The translations under genes were made by a program, and so were the position numbers. DNA of 28,164 nt from JAAYZQ01 sp034428935 (GTDB lineage Bacteria > Chloroflexota > Anaerolineae > JAAYZQ01). This document shows positions 14,394 to 22,576 of this stretch, one piece after another. The notes under the pieces were generated by a model. The model did not search any database and was not told where the DNA came from. It worked only from the letters and a program-made list of their open reading frames with translations. The stretch is from NCBI GenBank assembly GCA_034428935.1, contig DAOUHB010000011.1, positions 1 to 28,164 on the forward strand, read 5' to 3'. Within the stretch, counting starts at the first letter, position 1. Each line of letters begins with the position of its first letter.

Positions 14394-15500
14394 ATGTACG
14401 CTGACCTGAACACACCCGAACGAATCCTTCTCGGGCCAGGCCCGAGCATGGTGCACCCGCGCGTGCTGCGCGCCATGGCGCATCCCCTGCTGGGCCATCT
14501 CGATCCGCAGTTCATCGCCCTCATGAACGAGGTGCAGGAGCTGCTGCGCTACGTCTTCCAGACAGAGAACGAGATGACGCTGCCCGTCTCGGGGACGGGC
14601 AGCGCCAGCATGGAGTCCACCGTGGCCAACCTGCTGGAGCCCGGCGACTCGATCCTCATCGGCGTCAACGGCTACTTTGGCGATCGCCTGTGCGACATGG
14701 CCGGGCGCTACGGCGCCGAGGTGCGCCGCCTGGAGCGGCCCTGGGGGGAGGTGTTCGACCCGGCCGAGATCGAGGCCGCCCTGCGCCAGAAGCCGGCCAA
14801 GGTGGTGGCCCTGGTGCACGCCGAGACGTCCACGGGCGCGCTGCAGCCCCTGGCAGACGTCGGCGAGATCGTCCACAGGCACGGGGGCCTGTTCCTCATC
14901 GACTGCGTCACCTCGCTGGGCGGCGTTCCGGTCGACATCGACGGATGGGGCGTGGACATCGCCTACAGCGGCACGCAAAAGTGCCTGAGCTGTCCCCCTG
15001 GCCTGGGTCCGCTCACCGTCGGACCACGCGCCCGGGAAGCCATCCGTCGCAGAAAGACGCCGGTCGCCAACTGGTACCTGGACTTGACCCAGATCGAAAG
15101 CTACTGGGGCGCCGAGCGCACCTACCACCACACGGCCCCCATCACCATGAACTTTGCCATCCGCGAGGCGCTGCGTCTGGTCCAGGAGGAGGGCCTGGAG
15201 GCGCGGTTCGAGCGGCACCGGGCGAACAGCGCGCTCCTGTGGGAGGGGCTCGCCGACCTGGGGTTGGCTCTGGTGGTGCCCGCCGCCCACCGGCTGCCGA
15301 CGCTGACGACGGTGGCCGTGCCCGAGGGCGTGGACGAGGCGGCCATCCGCAGGCAACTGCTGGACGAGTACAACATCGAGATCGCCGGCGGCCTGGGCGC
15401 ATTCAAGGGCAAGGCATGGCGCATCGGGCTCATGGGCTACTCCAGCCGGCCGGAAAACGTCCTGCTGCTTCTCTCGGCCCTGGCCCATCTCCTGAAATAG
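14394..15500 (+). CDS. Class V aminotransferase, alanine/serine-glyoxylate type
   Basis: 368-aa PLP enzyme of the AGXT/SGAT/PucG group. Characteristic segments are the opening 'RILLGPGPSMVHPRVLRAMA' and 'LLGHLDPQF', 'VSGTGSASMESTVANLL' in the cofactor pocket, 'HAETSTGALQPL', 'LFLIDCVTSLGGVPVDIDGW' (Asp pairing with the pyridine nitrogen) and 'YSGTQKCLSCPPGLGPL' with the Schiff-base Lys. The C-terminus 'GGLGAFKGKAWRIGLMGYSS' is also family-typical. Such enzymes transfer an amino group to glyoxylate or pyruvate; (S)-ureidoglycine-glyoxylate transaminase is an alternative. AGGAGG overlaps the end of the oxidoreductase gene, so the pair is coupled. With the flavoprotein it suggests oxidation and transamination of an imported nitrogen compound. 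Confidence 0.92.
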   Translation: MYADLNTPERILLGPGPSMVHPRVLRAMAHPLLGHLDPQFIALMNEVQELLRYVFQTENEMTLPVSGTGSASMESTVANLLEPGDSILIGVNGYFGDRLCDMAGRYGAEVRRLERPWGEVFDPAEIEAALRQKPAKVVALVHAETSTGALQPLADVGEIVHRHGGLFLIDCVTSLGGVPVDIDGWGVDIAYSGTQKCLSCPPGLGPLTVGPRAREAIRRRKTPVANWYLDLTQIESYWGAERTYHHTAPITMNFAIREALRLVQEEGLEARFERHRANSALLWEGLADLGLALVVPAAHRLPTLTTVAVPEGVDEAAIRRQLLDEYNIEIAGGLGAFKGKAWRIGLMGYSSRPENVLLLLSALAHLLK

Positions 15501-15532
15501 GCTCTAGCCGGGTGCCAACCGGCCAGGGGACA

Positions 15533-15561
15533 TTGGCCTTATTCTTTGCCTATGCTATAAT
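15533..15561 (+). promoter_or_regulatory. Sigma-70-type promoter of the two-component system
   Basis: -35 TTGGCC (15533-15538), 17 bp spacer, -10 TATAAT (15556-15561) extended by TGC. The predicted start of transcription is near 15568, only about 8 nt before the ATG at 15576, so the mRNA would be nearly leaderless. A GAGG at 15567-15570 would lie at its very 5' end. Confidence 0.75.
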
Positions 15562-15575
15562 CGGGCGAGGCTACC

Positions 15576-17886
15576 ATGATTCGGAAGCGATTGCTCGTGT
15601 GGTTCGTTTTGATCGCCCTGCTGCCGGTGATCGGGGTGGGAATCGGCACGTCCCTGGTCAGTTATCTCAACGGCCGCCAGCAATCCATCGACCGGCTGGA
15701 GTCGGTGGCAGCCCGCAAGGAGTGGGCCATCCAGGGTTGGGTCGAGTCGCTGCAACAGGAGCTGCTCTTTTTCTCCCAGACCGACTGCTCCCCCCAGTTC
15801 GTCAACACCACGCTGCGCCTGGGCAACGAAGACAAGGAGTACGCCTGGTACTATCAACTGGTGCGCAGGCAGTTGGCTGCCCTCGTCGGCCAGTCGCCGC
15901 GCATCGACGAGCTCTTCCTGGTGGACCTCTCGGGTGAGGTGGTCGTGTCGACCGACGTCGCCCGAGAGGGCCAGGTCTACTCCGCCCAGGCCCTCTTCCA
16001 CAAGGGGCTGGAGGGACCAGCCACGCAGTTGCCCTTCCATTCCAGCCTTTTTGCTTCGAGCGAAGGGACGGCCCTGCTGCACGATCAGGCTTCGGTCATG
16101 GCCGTCGTGCCCGTCGTGGACGAGGAGCAGCAGCTCATGGGCCTCATGGGCGGGCGGACCGCGCCCGGGGACCTGCACGCCATCCTCGACGAAGGGACCG
16201 GGCTGGGAGAAACAGGCAAGGCCTATCTCGTGGGGGCCGGGCTATTCGGCCCTGGCCGGAACCGTCCTGGAGCCGGGTGGGGAAGCGGCAGCCGCCGTCC
16301 ACACGCAGGGGATCGACGCCGCCATCCGGCAGCGGGCGAGCGGCTCGGGCCTGTACACCGATTCTACGGGCACATCGGTCCTGGGCGTGTATCGTTGGCT
16401 CGACCCCCTTGGCGCCGTGCTGTCCGTGGAACAGGATCTATCCGAGGCCTTTCAGGCTGTCTGGGCCACCACCGGGGTGAACGTGGTCATCGCCCTGGCC
16501 GCCGTGGGGTTGGCCGTCGCCGCCTCTCTGTCCATGACCCGCAGCATCGCCGATCCCATCGTCGACCTGGCGGACACGGCGACCCAGATCTCCAGGGGAG
16601 CCCTGAACCGCACGGCCACCGTGGAGCGCCAGGATGAGATCGGCGCCCTGGCCCAGGCGTTCAACAGCATGACCGCCCAACTGCACGACCTCATCAGCTC
16701 GCTGGAAAACCGGGTCGAACAGCGCACGCGCGCCCTGCAGGGGGCCAACAAGGCACTGGAGCAAAGGGCACTCCAGTTGCAGACCAGCGCCCAGGTGGGC
16801 CGCGAGATCACGTCCATCCTGGACATTGACGTTCTGCTGCCCCGCGTCGTCGAGATGATCCGCGAGGCCTTTGGCTATTATCACGTGCAGGTCTTCCTGC
16901 TGGATCGCGATGCGAAGCAATTGGTGCTCCGGGCCGGGAGCCACAGCAAGGACATGGAGCATCAGCGGATCGACCTGGACCATCCCAGCGTCAATGCCAA
17001 AGCAGCGCAAAGCGGCGAGGCCGTGGTGGCGAACGACGTCCTGGACGATCCGGCATTTCTGCCGGACAGTCAACTGCCCGAGACCCGCTCGGAGCTGGTC
17101 ATTCCGTTGCGGCTCGGCAACCAGGTCATCGGCACCCTGGACGTGCACAGCCGCCGCGTGGGCGCCTTCACGGAAGAGGACGTCGTCGCCATCCAGAGCC
17201 TGGGCGATCAGATCGTCGTGGCCATCGAGAACGCCCACCTCTACGACCAGAGCCGCGAGCTGGCCGTCTTGGAGGAGCGCACCCGCCTGGCCCGCGACCT
17301 GCACGATTCGGTCACCCAGTCGCTCTACAGCCTGGTGCTCCTCACCGAGGGCTGGCGGCGCCTTCTCAGCGCGGGAAGTGGCGCCCAGACCGAGGACTAC
17401 CTGGGGCGCATCGGCGAGATTGCCCAGCAAGCGCTGCGCGAGATGCGATTGATGATCCACGAGCTGAGGCCCCCCGTCCTGGAGCAGGAGGGGTTCGTCG
17501 GCGCGGTGCGCAAGAGGCTCGACGCCGTCGAGAAACGGGTGGGCATCGAGGCGCGGGTGGTCATGGATGACCTGGTCGAGCTGCCCGCCTCGCTCGAGGA
17601 AGGCCTGTACTGGATCGCCCAGGAAGCCCTGAACAATGCCCTGAAACATGCGGGAGCCACCAGGGAAACGGTGCGCATCTGCGTCGAGGGCGAGACGCTC
17701 GTGCTAGAGATAACGGACGACGGCCAGGGCTTTGACCTGGAGTCGGCCAACAACCGGGGCGGCATGGGGCTGACGAGCATGGGCGAACGGGCCAGGCAGA
17801 TGGGCGGGTGCCTGGACATCGGATCGGCCCGGGGCCGGGGCACGACGGTCAAGGTCAGCGTGCCCCTCTCATTGGCGGCGGTGTAG
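15576..17886 (+). CDS. dCache-HAMP-GAF sensor histidine kinase (NarL-partner type), interrupted by a one-base frameshift
   Basis: The N-terminal part reads in one frame from ATG 15576: a membrane helix (about residues 6-30) and an extracytoplasmic dCache-like domain ending 'GLGETGKAYLVG'. The rest reads in the next frame: 'TDSTGTSVLGVYRWLDPLGA', a second helix, HAMP ('RSIADPIVDLADTATQISRG'), coiled coil, GAF ('VQVFLLDRDAKQLVLRAG'), then HisKA_3 with the phosphoacceptor His in 'RLARDLHDSVTQSL'. The HATPase has 'EALNNALKHA' and 'DDGQGFDL' and ends 'MGLTSMGERARQMGG'. Removing one G from the GGGGG at 16232-16236 gives 'YLVGPGYSALAGTVLEPGG' across the break and one protein of 769 aa. As written, the kinase half is separated from its membrane sensor. 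A homopolymer sequencing error is at least as likely as a real mutation. The response regulator gene follows directly. Confidence 0.85.
16232..16236 (+). other. Probable +1 frameshift site (run of five G)
   Basis: Upstream of this run the dCache domain reads in the frame of 15576; downstream the same domain continues one base out of phase. A four-G run would restore a continuous family-like protein. Both frames overlap for some 400 nt as open frames, but only the described switch keeps conserved residues. Confidence 0.75.
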
Positions 17887-17916
17887 GGATACCAACGTGT
17901 GTGTGGGAGCCGTGAT

Positions 17917-18579
17917 ATGGACGTGATACGCGTTTTAATAGCCGATGACCATCCCATCGTGCGGGAAGGTGTGCGGACGCTCATCGCCAGCGAGCCGGGG
18001 ATGGAGCTGGTGGGCGAGGCCAGCAACGGCGCAGAAGCTGTGTCGCTGGTGCGCAAACTACAGCCCGACGTGATCTTGATGGATCTGATCATGCCCGTGA
18101 AGGACGGGCTGCAAGCGATCGGCGAGATCAAGAGCGAAAACCCCAACGTCTCGATCCTGGTCCTCACCAGCTTTGGCGAAGAAGACAAGGTCTTTCCGGC
18201 CATCAGGGCAGGAGCCCTGGGTTATTTGCTGAAAGACACAGCCCCTGACCAGTTGCTGGAAGCCATCTATGACGTCCAACGCGGCGAGCCGTCGCTGCAC
18301 CCCAGCATCGCCCTGCAGTTGATCCGCGAGATCAACCAGCCGTCGGATCTGCCGCCGGCACCCGACCCGCTCTCGCAGCGCGAGCTCCAGGTGCTCAAGC
18401 TGCTGGCACAGGGGCTGACCAACCAGGAGATTGCCGATCGCCTCGTCATCAGCGAGTGGACGGTGCGCACCCACGTGCGCAACATGTTGGGCAAGCTGCA
18501 CCTGGCCAACCGCACCCAGGCGGCCCTCTATGCCCTGCGCGAAGGGATCGCCGGCCTGGACGAAAAATCAGCCCGCTGA
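17917..18579 (+). CDS. NarL/LuxR-family response regulator
   Basis: 220 aa. Receiver domain (about residues 1-118) begins 'VIRVLIADDHPIVREGVRTL' with the acidic pair. It has the phosphoacceptor Asp in 'VILMDLIMPVKDG', the switch Thr in 'ILVLTSFG' and the conserved Lys in 'GYLLKD'. A LuxR-type helix-turn-helix follows (about 148-205: 'LSQRELQVLKLLAQGLTNQE', 'IADRLVISEWTVRTHVRNML'). It binds DNA when phosphorylated. The ATG at 17917 is preferred over the GTG at 17899 because GGGAG lies 7 nt before it. It begins 30 nt after the kinase stop, so the kinase is its likely partner. Targets are unknown; the adjacent operons are candidates by position only. Confidence 0.93.
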   Translation: MDVIRVLIADDHPIVREGVRTLIASEPGMELVGEASNGAEAVSLVRKLQPDVILMDLIMPVKDGLQAIGEIKSENPNVSILVLTSFGEEDKVFPAIRAGALGYLLKDTAPDQLLEAIYDVQRGEPSLHPSIALQLIREINQPSDLPPAPDPLSQRELQVLKLLAQGLTNQEIADRLVISEWTVRTHVRNMLGKLHLANRTQAALYALREGIAGLDEKSAR

Positions 18580-18669
18580 CATCAGTCCGCGCCGTCCGCC
18601 AGGCCCCATCGCCGAGGCTCGCCGCAGGCGCCAACTGGCGTTAGCCGGCATGACGGCGCACCCTGCGGC

Positions 18670-18698
18670 TTGCCCTTTTCGCCTCCCCGGTGTATGAT
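18670..18698 (+). promoter_or_regulatory. Sigma-70-type promoter of the hydrolase operon
   Basis: -35 TTGCCC (18670-18675), 17 bp spacer, -10 TATGAT (18693-18698). Predicted transcription start is near 18705, about 28 nt before the ATG at 18733. This also argues against the longer open frame that begins at 18670 inside the promoter. Confidence 0.65.
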
Positions 18699-18732
18699 AT
18701 CTCGTGCGCAGGACGACGCGCGAGGGGGCACA

Positions 18733-19542
18733 ATGGCAACGTCTCACACGGCCGCAGGCTATTTTTCCAACGGGCTGCCGTACAACCGGCTGGGTCACGG
18801 GCAGCAGATCCTCATCCTCCTCCAGGGTTTGGTGTACGAAAACAAGCCGCTCGCGGGACGCTCGGCCCGCATGATGTTCAGCATGTACAGCTTCCTGTAC
18901 GATACCTATACCCTGTACGCCGTGACCCGCAGACGGGGCTTGCCCGCCGGCTACTCCATGTCCGACATGGCGAACGACTATGCAGACGCCATCAGGGCCG
19001 AGTTCGGCGGGCCGGTGGACGTGCTGGGCACCTCCACCGGCGGCTCTATCGCCCAGCACCTGGCCGCCGACCATCCCGAATTGGTCCGCCGGCTGATCCT
19101 CCACGCCAGCGCCCACAGCCTGGGAGACGCCGGCAAGACGGCCCAGCTCGGCGTCGCACGCCTGGCAGCCCAGCGGAAGTGGAGAAAGGCCAGCGCCGAC
19201 TATCTCGGATTCATGATGACACCCAGCCGCCTGGGCAAGATCACGGCGGCTTTCGGGTCGCTCTTTATGGCGTGGACCGCGCCCGACGACCCCTCGGATT
19301 TTGTCGTGACGGCAGAAGCGGAGGACAAGCACGACTTTCGAGACCGCCTGGCCGAGATCAAGGCTCCAACGCTGGTCATCGCCGGCGCCCGTGACCCGTT
19401 CTACACCGAGGAGCTGCTGCGCGAGACGGCGGCAGGCATCCCCAACGCCCGGCTCGTCCTCTATCCCGACAAGGGGCACGCCCCGACCGGAAAAGAGTTT
19501 GCACGCGACGTCCTCGGCTTCTTGCAGGAGGATGGCCGCTAG
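18733..19542 (+). CDS. Alpha/beta-fold hydrolase
   Basis: 269 aa, soluble. Nucleophile elbow 'VDVLGTSTGGSIAQHLAADH' (G-x-S-x-G with Ser), acid in 'LVIAGARDPF' and histidine in 'YPDKGHAPTG' form a complete catalytic triad at the usual spacing. The oxyanion region is 'ILLQGLVYENKPL', where many relatives have HG. A lid insertion follows the elbow ('RKASADYLGFMMTPSRLGKI'). Substrate cannot be assigned. The start at 18733 has GAGGGGG about 5 nt upstream and follows the promoter. The next gene, a small membrane protein, starts 57 nt after the stop. Confidence 0.9.
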   Translation: MATSHTAAGYFSNGLPYNRLGHGQQILILLQGLVYENKPLAGRSARMMFSMYSFLYDTYTLYAVTRRRGLPAGYSMSDMANDYADAIRAEFGGPVDVLGTSTGGSIAQHLAADHPELVRRLILHASAHSLGDAGKTAQLGVARLAAQRKWRKASADYLGFMMTPSRLGKITAAFGSLFMAWTAPDDPSDFVVTAEAEDKHDFRDRLAEIKAPTLVIAGARDPFYTEELLRETAAGIPNARLVLYPDKGHAPTGKEFARDVLGFLQEDGR

Positions 19543-19599
19543 CAGTTGGCATGGGGCGGCCCGATGGCGCGGTGCCGTCCTCGACACAGGGAGGTAGAC

Positions 19600-19956
19600 G
19601 TGAGTACGACCGAGATGGGAGTTTTTGGCGTTGGGCTGGCTCTCTTCCTGATTGTTGTTTCCGGGATCCTGCTCTGGCGGTCGGGCAAGCCCTACAGCAC
19701 GGCCCTCATCACAATCCACAAATTGGTGGGGATCGGGGCAGGTGTCTGGCTGGGGGTGATGGTCTACCGGGCGGCGCCCCTGGAGCCCCTGGCAATTGCC
19801 GCCATCGCCGTCACCGTCCTGCTCTTTCTCATCCTCGTGGCAACGGGCGGCCTGTTGAGCATCGACAGGCCGATGCCCATCGTCGTGCGCAGGCTGCACC
19901 AGGTGGTGCCCGTGCTGGCCGTGCTGGTGCTGTACCTACTGCTGAGCGGCGCTTAG
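19600..19956 (+). CDS. Small four-helix membrane protein with helix-embedded histidines
   Basis: 118 aa. Hydrophobic segments lie at about residues 7-25, 39-56, 62-83 and 98-116. Two histidines sit at helix starts, 'LITIHKLVGIGAGVWLG' and 'VVRRLHQVVPVLAVLVL', a layout seen in small b-type cytochrome-like proteins, but heme binding is only a guess. The GTG at 19600 has GGGAGGT 5 nt upstream. It follows the alpha/beta hydrolase on the same strand and probably shares its promoter. Confidence 0.75.
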   Translation: MSTTEMGVFGVGLALFLIVVSGILLWRSGKPYSTALITIHKLVGIGAGVWLGVMVYRAAPLEPLAIAAIAVTVLLFLILVATGGLLSIDRPMPIVVRRLHQVVPVLAVLVLYLLLSGA

Positions 19957-20067
19957 CGAGGGGCGCACCCGGGAACACCACCCGAAAAAATCCTCCAGGC
20001 CCGCGGTGTCAGGTCCGCTTGCCCGGAGGAAGTTGTCCTCCGCCTTCCCGAAACTCGACTCGTTCAT
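19936..20067 (-). CDS. Possible 43-aa protein, convergent with the upstream gene
   Basis: An ATG at 20067, 4 nt after the stop of the small membrane gene on the same strand, opens a frame with balanced composition ('MNESSFGKAEDNFLRASGPD', 'TAGLEDFFGWCSRVRPSL'). It overlaps the end of the plus-strand gene by 21 nt. Its ribosome site is poor (GAGG only 2 nt from the ATG), although translational coupling would reduce that need. A 7-bp stem (CGGAGGA/TCCTCCG, 20024-20042) lies inside it. Uncertain. Confidence 0.3.
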   Translation of the reverse strand: MNESSFGKAEDNFLRASGPDTAGLEDFFGWCSRVRPSLSAAQQ

Positions 20068-20071
20068 GGCC

Positions 20072-20269
20072 TCAGGTTCCGGCGCCGCCGCTGCCGGCCC
20101 ACCCCTCCTCGTGGGTTCCCACCCCGTTCAAGGCCGAACGGGGGTGACCGGCCTTCCTTTCGACTCGGGCCGCGCGTCTCGCCTTTACCACCCGATCGAG
20201 AGCTTCGGCGCCGGCGAGAGCCAGGCACATTCCCACGAGTACGGCAACCCATCCAATCGCCATCATCAC
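20072..20269 (-). CDS. Small single-helix membrane protein
   Basis: About 65 aa: a hydrophobic helix 'MMAIGWVAVLVGMCLALAGA', then a basic segment (LDRVVKARRAARVERKAG) and a polar tail. The mRNA before it reads AAGGGGGTGATC, which matches an extended anti-Shine-Dalgarno complement at 11 of 12 bases. That places the start at GTG 20269 or the ATG at 20266, rather than the GTG at 20278 inside the site. It lies 58 nt downstream of another small membrane gene on the same strand. No known family. Confidence 0.55.
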   Translation of the reverse strand: MMMAIGWVAVLVGMCLALAGAEALDRVVKARRAARVERKAGHPRSALNGVGTHEEGWAGSGGAGT

Positions 20270-20327
20270 CTTGATCACCCCCTTCAGTCAGCCGACAAGT
20301 TCCCCGGACAGCACCTTCCGTGTCTGC

Positions 20328-20564
20328 CTACGTGTTGGCCGCCGCATCGTCGCGGGGATGGTAGCCCCAGTTGTAGGTTCGACGAGTGGCGGCCGGCATC
20401 CGGCGCTCGTACAGTCTGGCAGCCTGGACTGCCGAACAGGAGCTGAGGGTGCAGGACATCGCGATCTTCCAGGCCGAATTCCACCTCCAGGCGAACCACA
20501 ACACGACGAACCCCACGATACACCATTGGTGCAACACAACCGGCAATCCAATCGGCTCTATCAT
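20328..20564 (-). CDS. Small membrane protein (78 aa)
   Basis: The ATG at 20564 has a strong AAAGGAGG site 7 nt upstream and a -10 element about 35 nt upstream. The product has one hydrophobic helix (LPVVLHQWCIVGFVVLWFAW), then a Ser/Cys segment 'MSCTLSSCSAVQAARLYERR', and ends in 'TYNWGYHPRDDAAANT'. I recognise no family. The frame is open 36 nt further upstream, but that start has no ribosome site. It is followed by another small membrane gene, suggesting a two-gene unit. Confidence 0.6.
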   Translation of the reverse strand: MIEPIGLPVVLHQWCIVGFVVLWFAWRWNSAWKIAMSCTLSSCSAVQAARLYERRMPAATRRTYNWGYHPRDDAAANT

Positions 20565-20598
20565 TGTGTCCTCCTTTCTGGCTGTTGGAACTGCCCTC

Positions 20599-20607
20599 AA
20601 TATAGCA
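20599..20607 (-). promoter_or_regulatory. Extended -10 promoter of the small-membrane-protein unit
   Basis: On the minus strand, TGC followed by TATATT. It predicts transcription starting near 20592, about 28 nt before the ATG at 20564. No clear -35. It lies in the 111-nt gap after the TPR gene, so the small genes are likely a separate unit. Confidence 0.45.
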
Positions 20608-20675
20608 CGAAACCGGCCGGTGTTATGACAGATATAGAACAGATGAGCTACAGACTTATGACAGGCCGGCAGAAG

Positions 20676-22415
20676 TCACTTCCGGGCCAGCAACGGCGTG
20701 TGCTCCAGCAATTCGGGGAGGTCGTATAACCGCCCCACACGCAGCTCCACCTGCGGCAAGATCGTCTCCCGCACGTATTCAAGGTCGTCCATGGAGCCCA
20801 GCCTTAACCGGGCCACGATCTCGCCGCCCCGACCCCTGTGTTCTAGCGTCGACCCCTGGAACCGGTGCCATTGGGCAAACGCCCACGCATAGCAGGGTAT
20901 GGCCCGCGAAGCAGCCTCACGGAACGAGTCGCAGGCCCCGTCCCTCGTCACGCGGTCAAAGGCGAAGTGGCCTCGAATCATCTCGATCTCGCCAGCCTGC
21001 CGCCAGAATTCGTCGACAGGCTCTCCGTCCGGGTCGTCATCGGCAGTCCCGCCGGCCCGCAACCGGTAGGTTTGCGGAATGACCTCCTCGGCCCGCTTCA
21101 GCCAGGCTGCCACCTGATCAAAGCCCTGGGTTTGCAGGTGATGGCGGGCCATCTCGATACAGGCGCTGACAAAGTGAACCGGATGCCCATCCCGGGCCAG
21201 GTCGACTGCCTCTCCCAGGCAGGCCAGGGCCCGCCGCTGCCGCTCTCTGGCAATGCCTTCGCCGGAACCGGGAAACAGGGCCAGGTTGCTATAGCCTTGG
21301 CCCAGTGCCAGCAGCGCCTCTATGCTCCGGATGGGCTCGAAAACCTGGTTTGCAAAGATGTCCCTCGCCTCTTCCAGTAGCTTGACGGCCCGACACTCAT
21401 GCTCCAGGCGCTTCCGATCATCATAGACCGTCGTCAGCATGGCCAGCCCGTGGTATGCTCTCCCCACCGTTACAGCCGTCAGCCCGACGCCGCGCCTGGC
21501 ATTCAGCTCTTTGCAGGCATCGTAAGCCTGCTCGCCGACGATGCGCGCGCGGTGCGGCTGTCCCGCTTCGATGTAGGCCCTGGCGTATGCCTCGCGGCTC
21601 AGCGCGATCCTGTATGGCAGGCCCAGCGCTTGCCGGATTTCCAGCGCTTCGTCGAGACGGGCCGTGGCCTTGTTCCCCTCTCCCCGCAGAGAATACACGA
21701 TGCCCATGTTCTGGCCCGTGTTGGCCAGTTCTTCGACGTGGTCGGATGCCTCAAAGTAGGGCAGCGCTGCCTCGAACAGGCGCAACGCCCGACGGTACTG
21801 GCCAAGCTCGAGGTAGCAAAGGTAGCCCAGAACGTTGTACGCCCTTCCCAGCGCCAGATTCCGGCGCCAGTTTCCGGGATCCAGACCGCGCTCCGGGCTC
21901 AAGTCTTCGCGCGCGTTGAGGCGTGTCACCGTCTCGATGGTGTTCTGAAGAACTGCCCGGGCTTCCTCCAGCCCACCGGTATAAACCAGGTTCTGGCCAT
22001 AGTAGACGGCGGCCTCCGCCCGGAGATCGAGCTCGGCAGGATCGGCGCAGCCCTTCAGGAGCGCCCGGTCGTAGCCCGCATTCCTGGCGTATCTCAGGGC
22101 CTCTGGAAACCGATCGGCCTTCATCAACCTCAGGAACCCGCGCAGGCCTTGCTCAGATGCCGTCACTCCATCGGAAGCGTCCCCACGGCCAGACAGCCGC
22201 GACGACGCGACCTCCCGGAGGAGCGGTATGCCGGGCTCGCGGGAGGCGGTCTTGCCGTAGCGGAGGCGTTCTTCAATCGCCCGCGATTGGTTCTCCAGCT
22301 CTCTCCCGCGAGCATCGCGCAGGATATCTCTTGTCAGGCCGAGCCAGGATTCAGGAGCCGTTGGCTCCCTCCCCTTCCCCCGTATCTTGCTTGGCAGTGC
22401 GATCCCAATTCCCAT
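20676..22415 (-). CDS. Stand-alone TPR-type helical repeat protein, paralogue of the STAND-TPR C-terminus
   Basis: 579 aa, soluble. After a divergent N-terminus (about residues 1-95) the protein is helical repeats of TPR type: 'LDLRAEAAVYYGQNLVYTGG', 'LGRAYNVLGYLCYLELGQYR', 'FEASDHVEELANTGQNMGIV', 'ARRGVGLTAVTVGRAYHGLA' and 'CIEMARHHLQTQGFDQVAAW'. Nearly every segment has a counterpart in the same order in the C-terminal half of the neighbouring STAND-TPR protein, down to 'VIPQTYRLRAGG' versus 'VVPKGYRLRPDR'. No P-loop is present. TPR arrays bind proteins or ligands, so this may be a decoy, regulator or sensor partner of the NTPase. It has its own promoter (22482-22510) after a terminator and is transcribed in the same direction as the NTPase genes. 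Confidence 0.82.
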   Translation of the reverse strand: MGIGIALPSKIRGKGREPTAPESWLGLTRDILRDARGRELENQSRAIEERLRYGKTASREPGIPLLREVASSRLSGRGDASDGVTASEQGLRGFLRLMKADRFPEALRYARNAGYDRALLKGCADPAELDLRAEAAVYYGQNLVYTGGLEEARAVLQNTIETVTRLNAREDLSPERGLDPGNWRRNLALGRAYNVLGYLCYLELGQYRRALRLFEAALPYFEASDHVEELANTGQNMGIVYSLRGEGNKATARLDEALEIRQALGLPYRIALSREAYARAYIEAGQPHRARIVGEQAYDACKELNARRGVGLTAVTVGRAYHGLAMLTTVYDDRKRLEHECRAVKLLEEARDIFANQVFEPIRSIEALLALGQGYSNLALFPGSGEGIARERQRRALACLGEAVDLARDGHPVHFVSACIEMARHHLQTQGFDQVAAWLKRAEEVIPQTYRLRAGGTADDDPDGEPVDEFWRQAGEIEMIRGHFAFDRVTRDGACDSFREAASRAIPCYAWAFAQWHRFQGSTLEHRGRGGEIVARLRLGSMDDLEYVRETILPQVELRVGRLYDLPELLEHTPLLARK

Positions 22416-22481
22416 CGCATCGTCTCCCCTCTCCGGCCAACCTCGAGCAGGTTCACGGCCGGGTTGTGTCCTTGCGCTTCA

Positions 22482-22510
22482 AGAATAGCAAAAGATCGAG
22501 CATCTGTCTT
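22482..22510 (-). promoter_or_regulatory. Promoter of the stand-alone TPR gene
   Basis: On the minus strand: -35 AAGACA (22510-22505), 17 bp spacer, -10 TATTCT (22487-22482) extended by TGC. Predicted start near 22475, giving about 60 nt of leader before the ATG at 22415. Both hexamers are imperfect; the extended -10 and spacing support it. Confidence 0.5.
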
Positions 22511-22576
22511 GGCAGGTGTAAACCGCAGAAGACAGGCAAATGACATGCCTGTTACAAAGTGCCGGGGTTGTAAAAT

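Noticed and set aside
12760..14415. 551-aa minus-strand open frame opposite the FAD oxidoreductase
   Set aside because: Antisense of a high-GC gene; no ribosome site and no recognisable domain, whereas the plus strand has GxGxxG and the second FAD motif.
15576..16637. A separate 353-aa protein from the first kinase frame
   Set aside because: After 16236 this frame becomes Arg/Gly/Pro-rich noise, while the dCache domain continues in the next frame; the two are one broken gene.
20024..20042. 7-bp hairpin between convergent genes as a bidirectional terminator
   Set aside because: No T-run follows the stem on either strand at the right distance (the A6/T6 tract at 19985-19990 is over 30 nt away).
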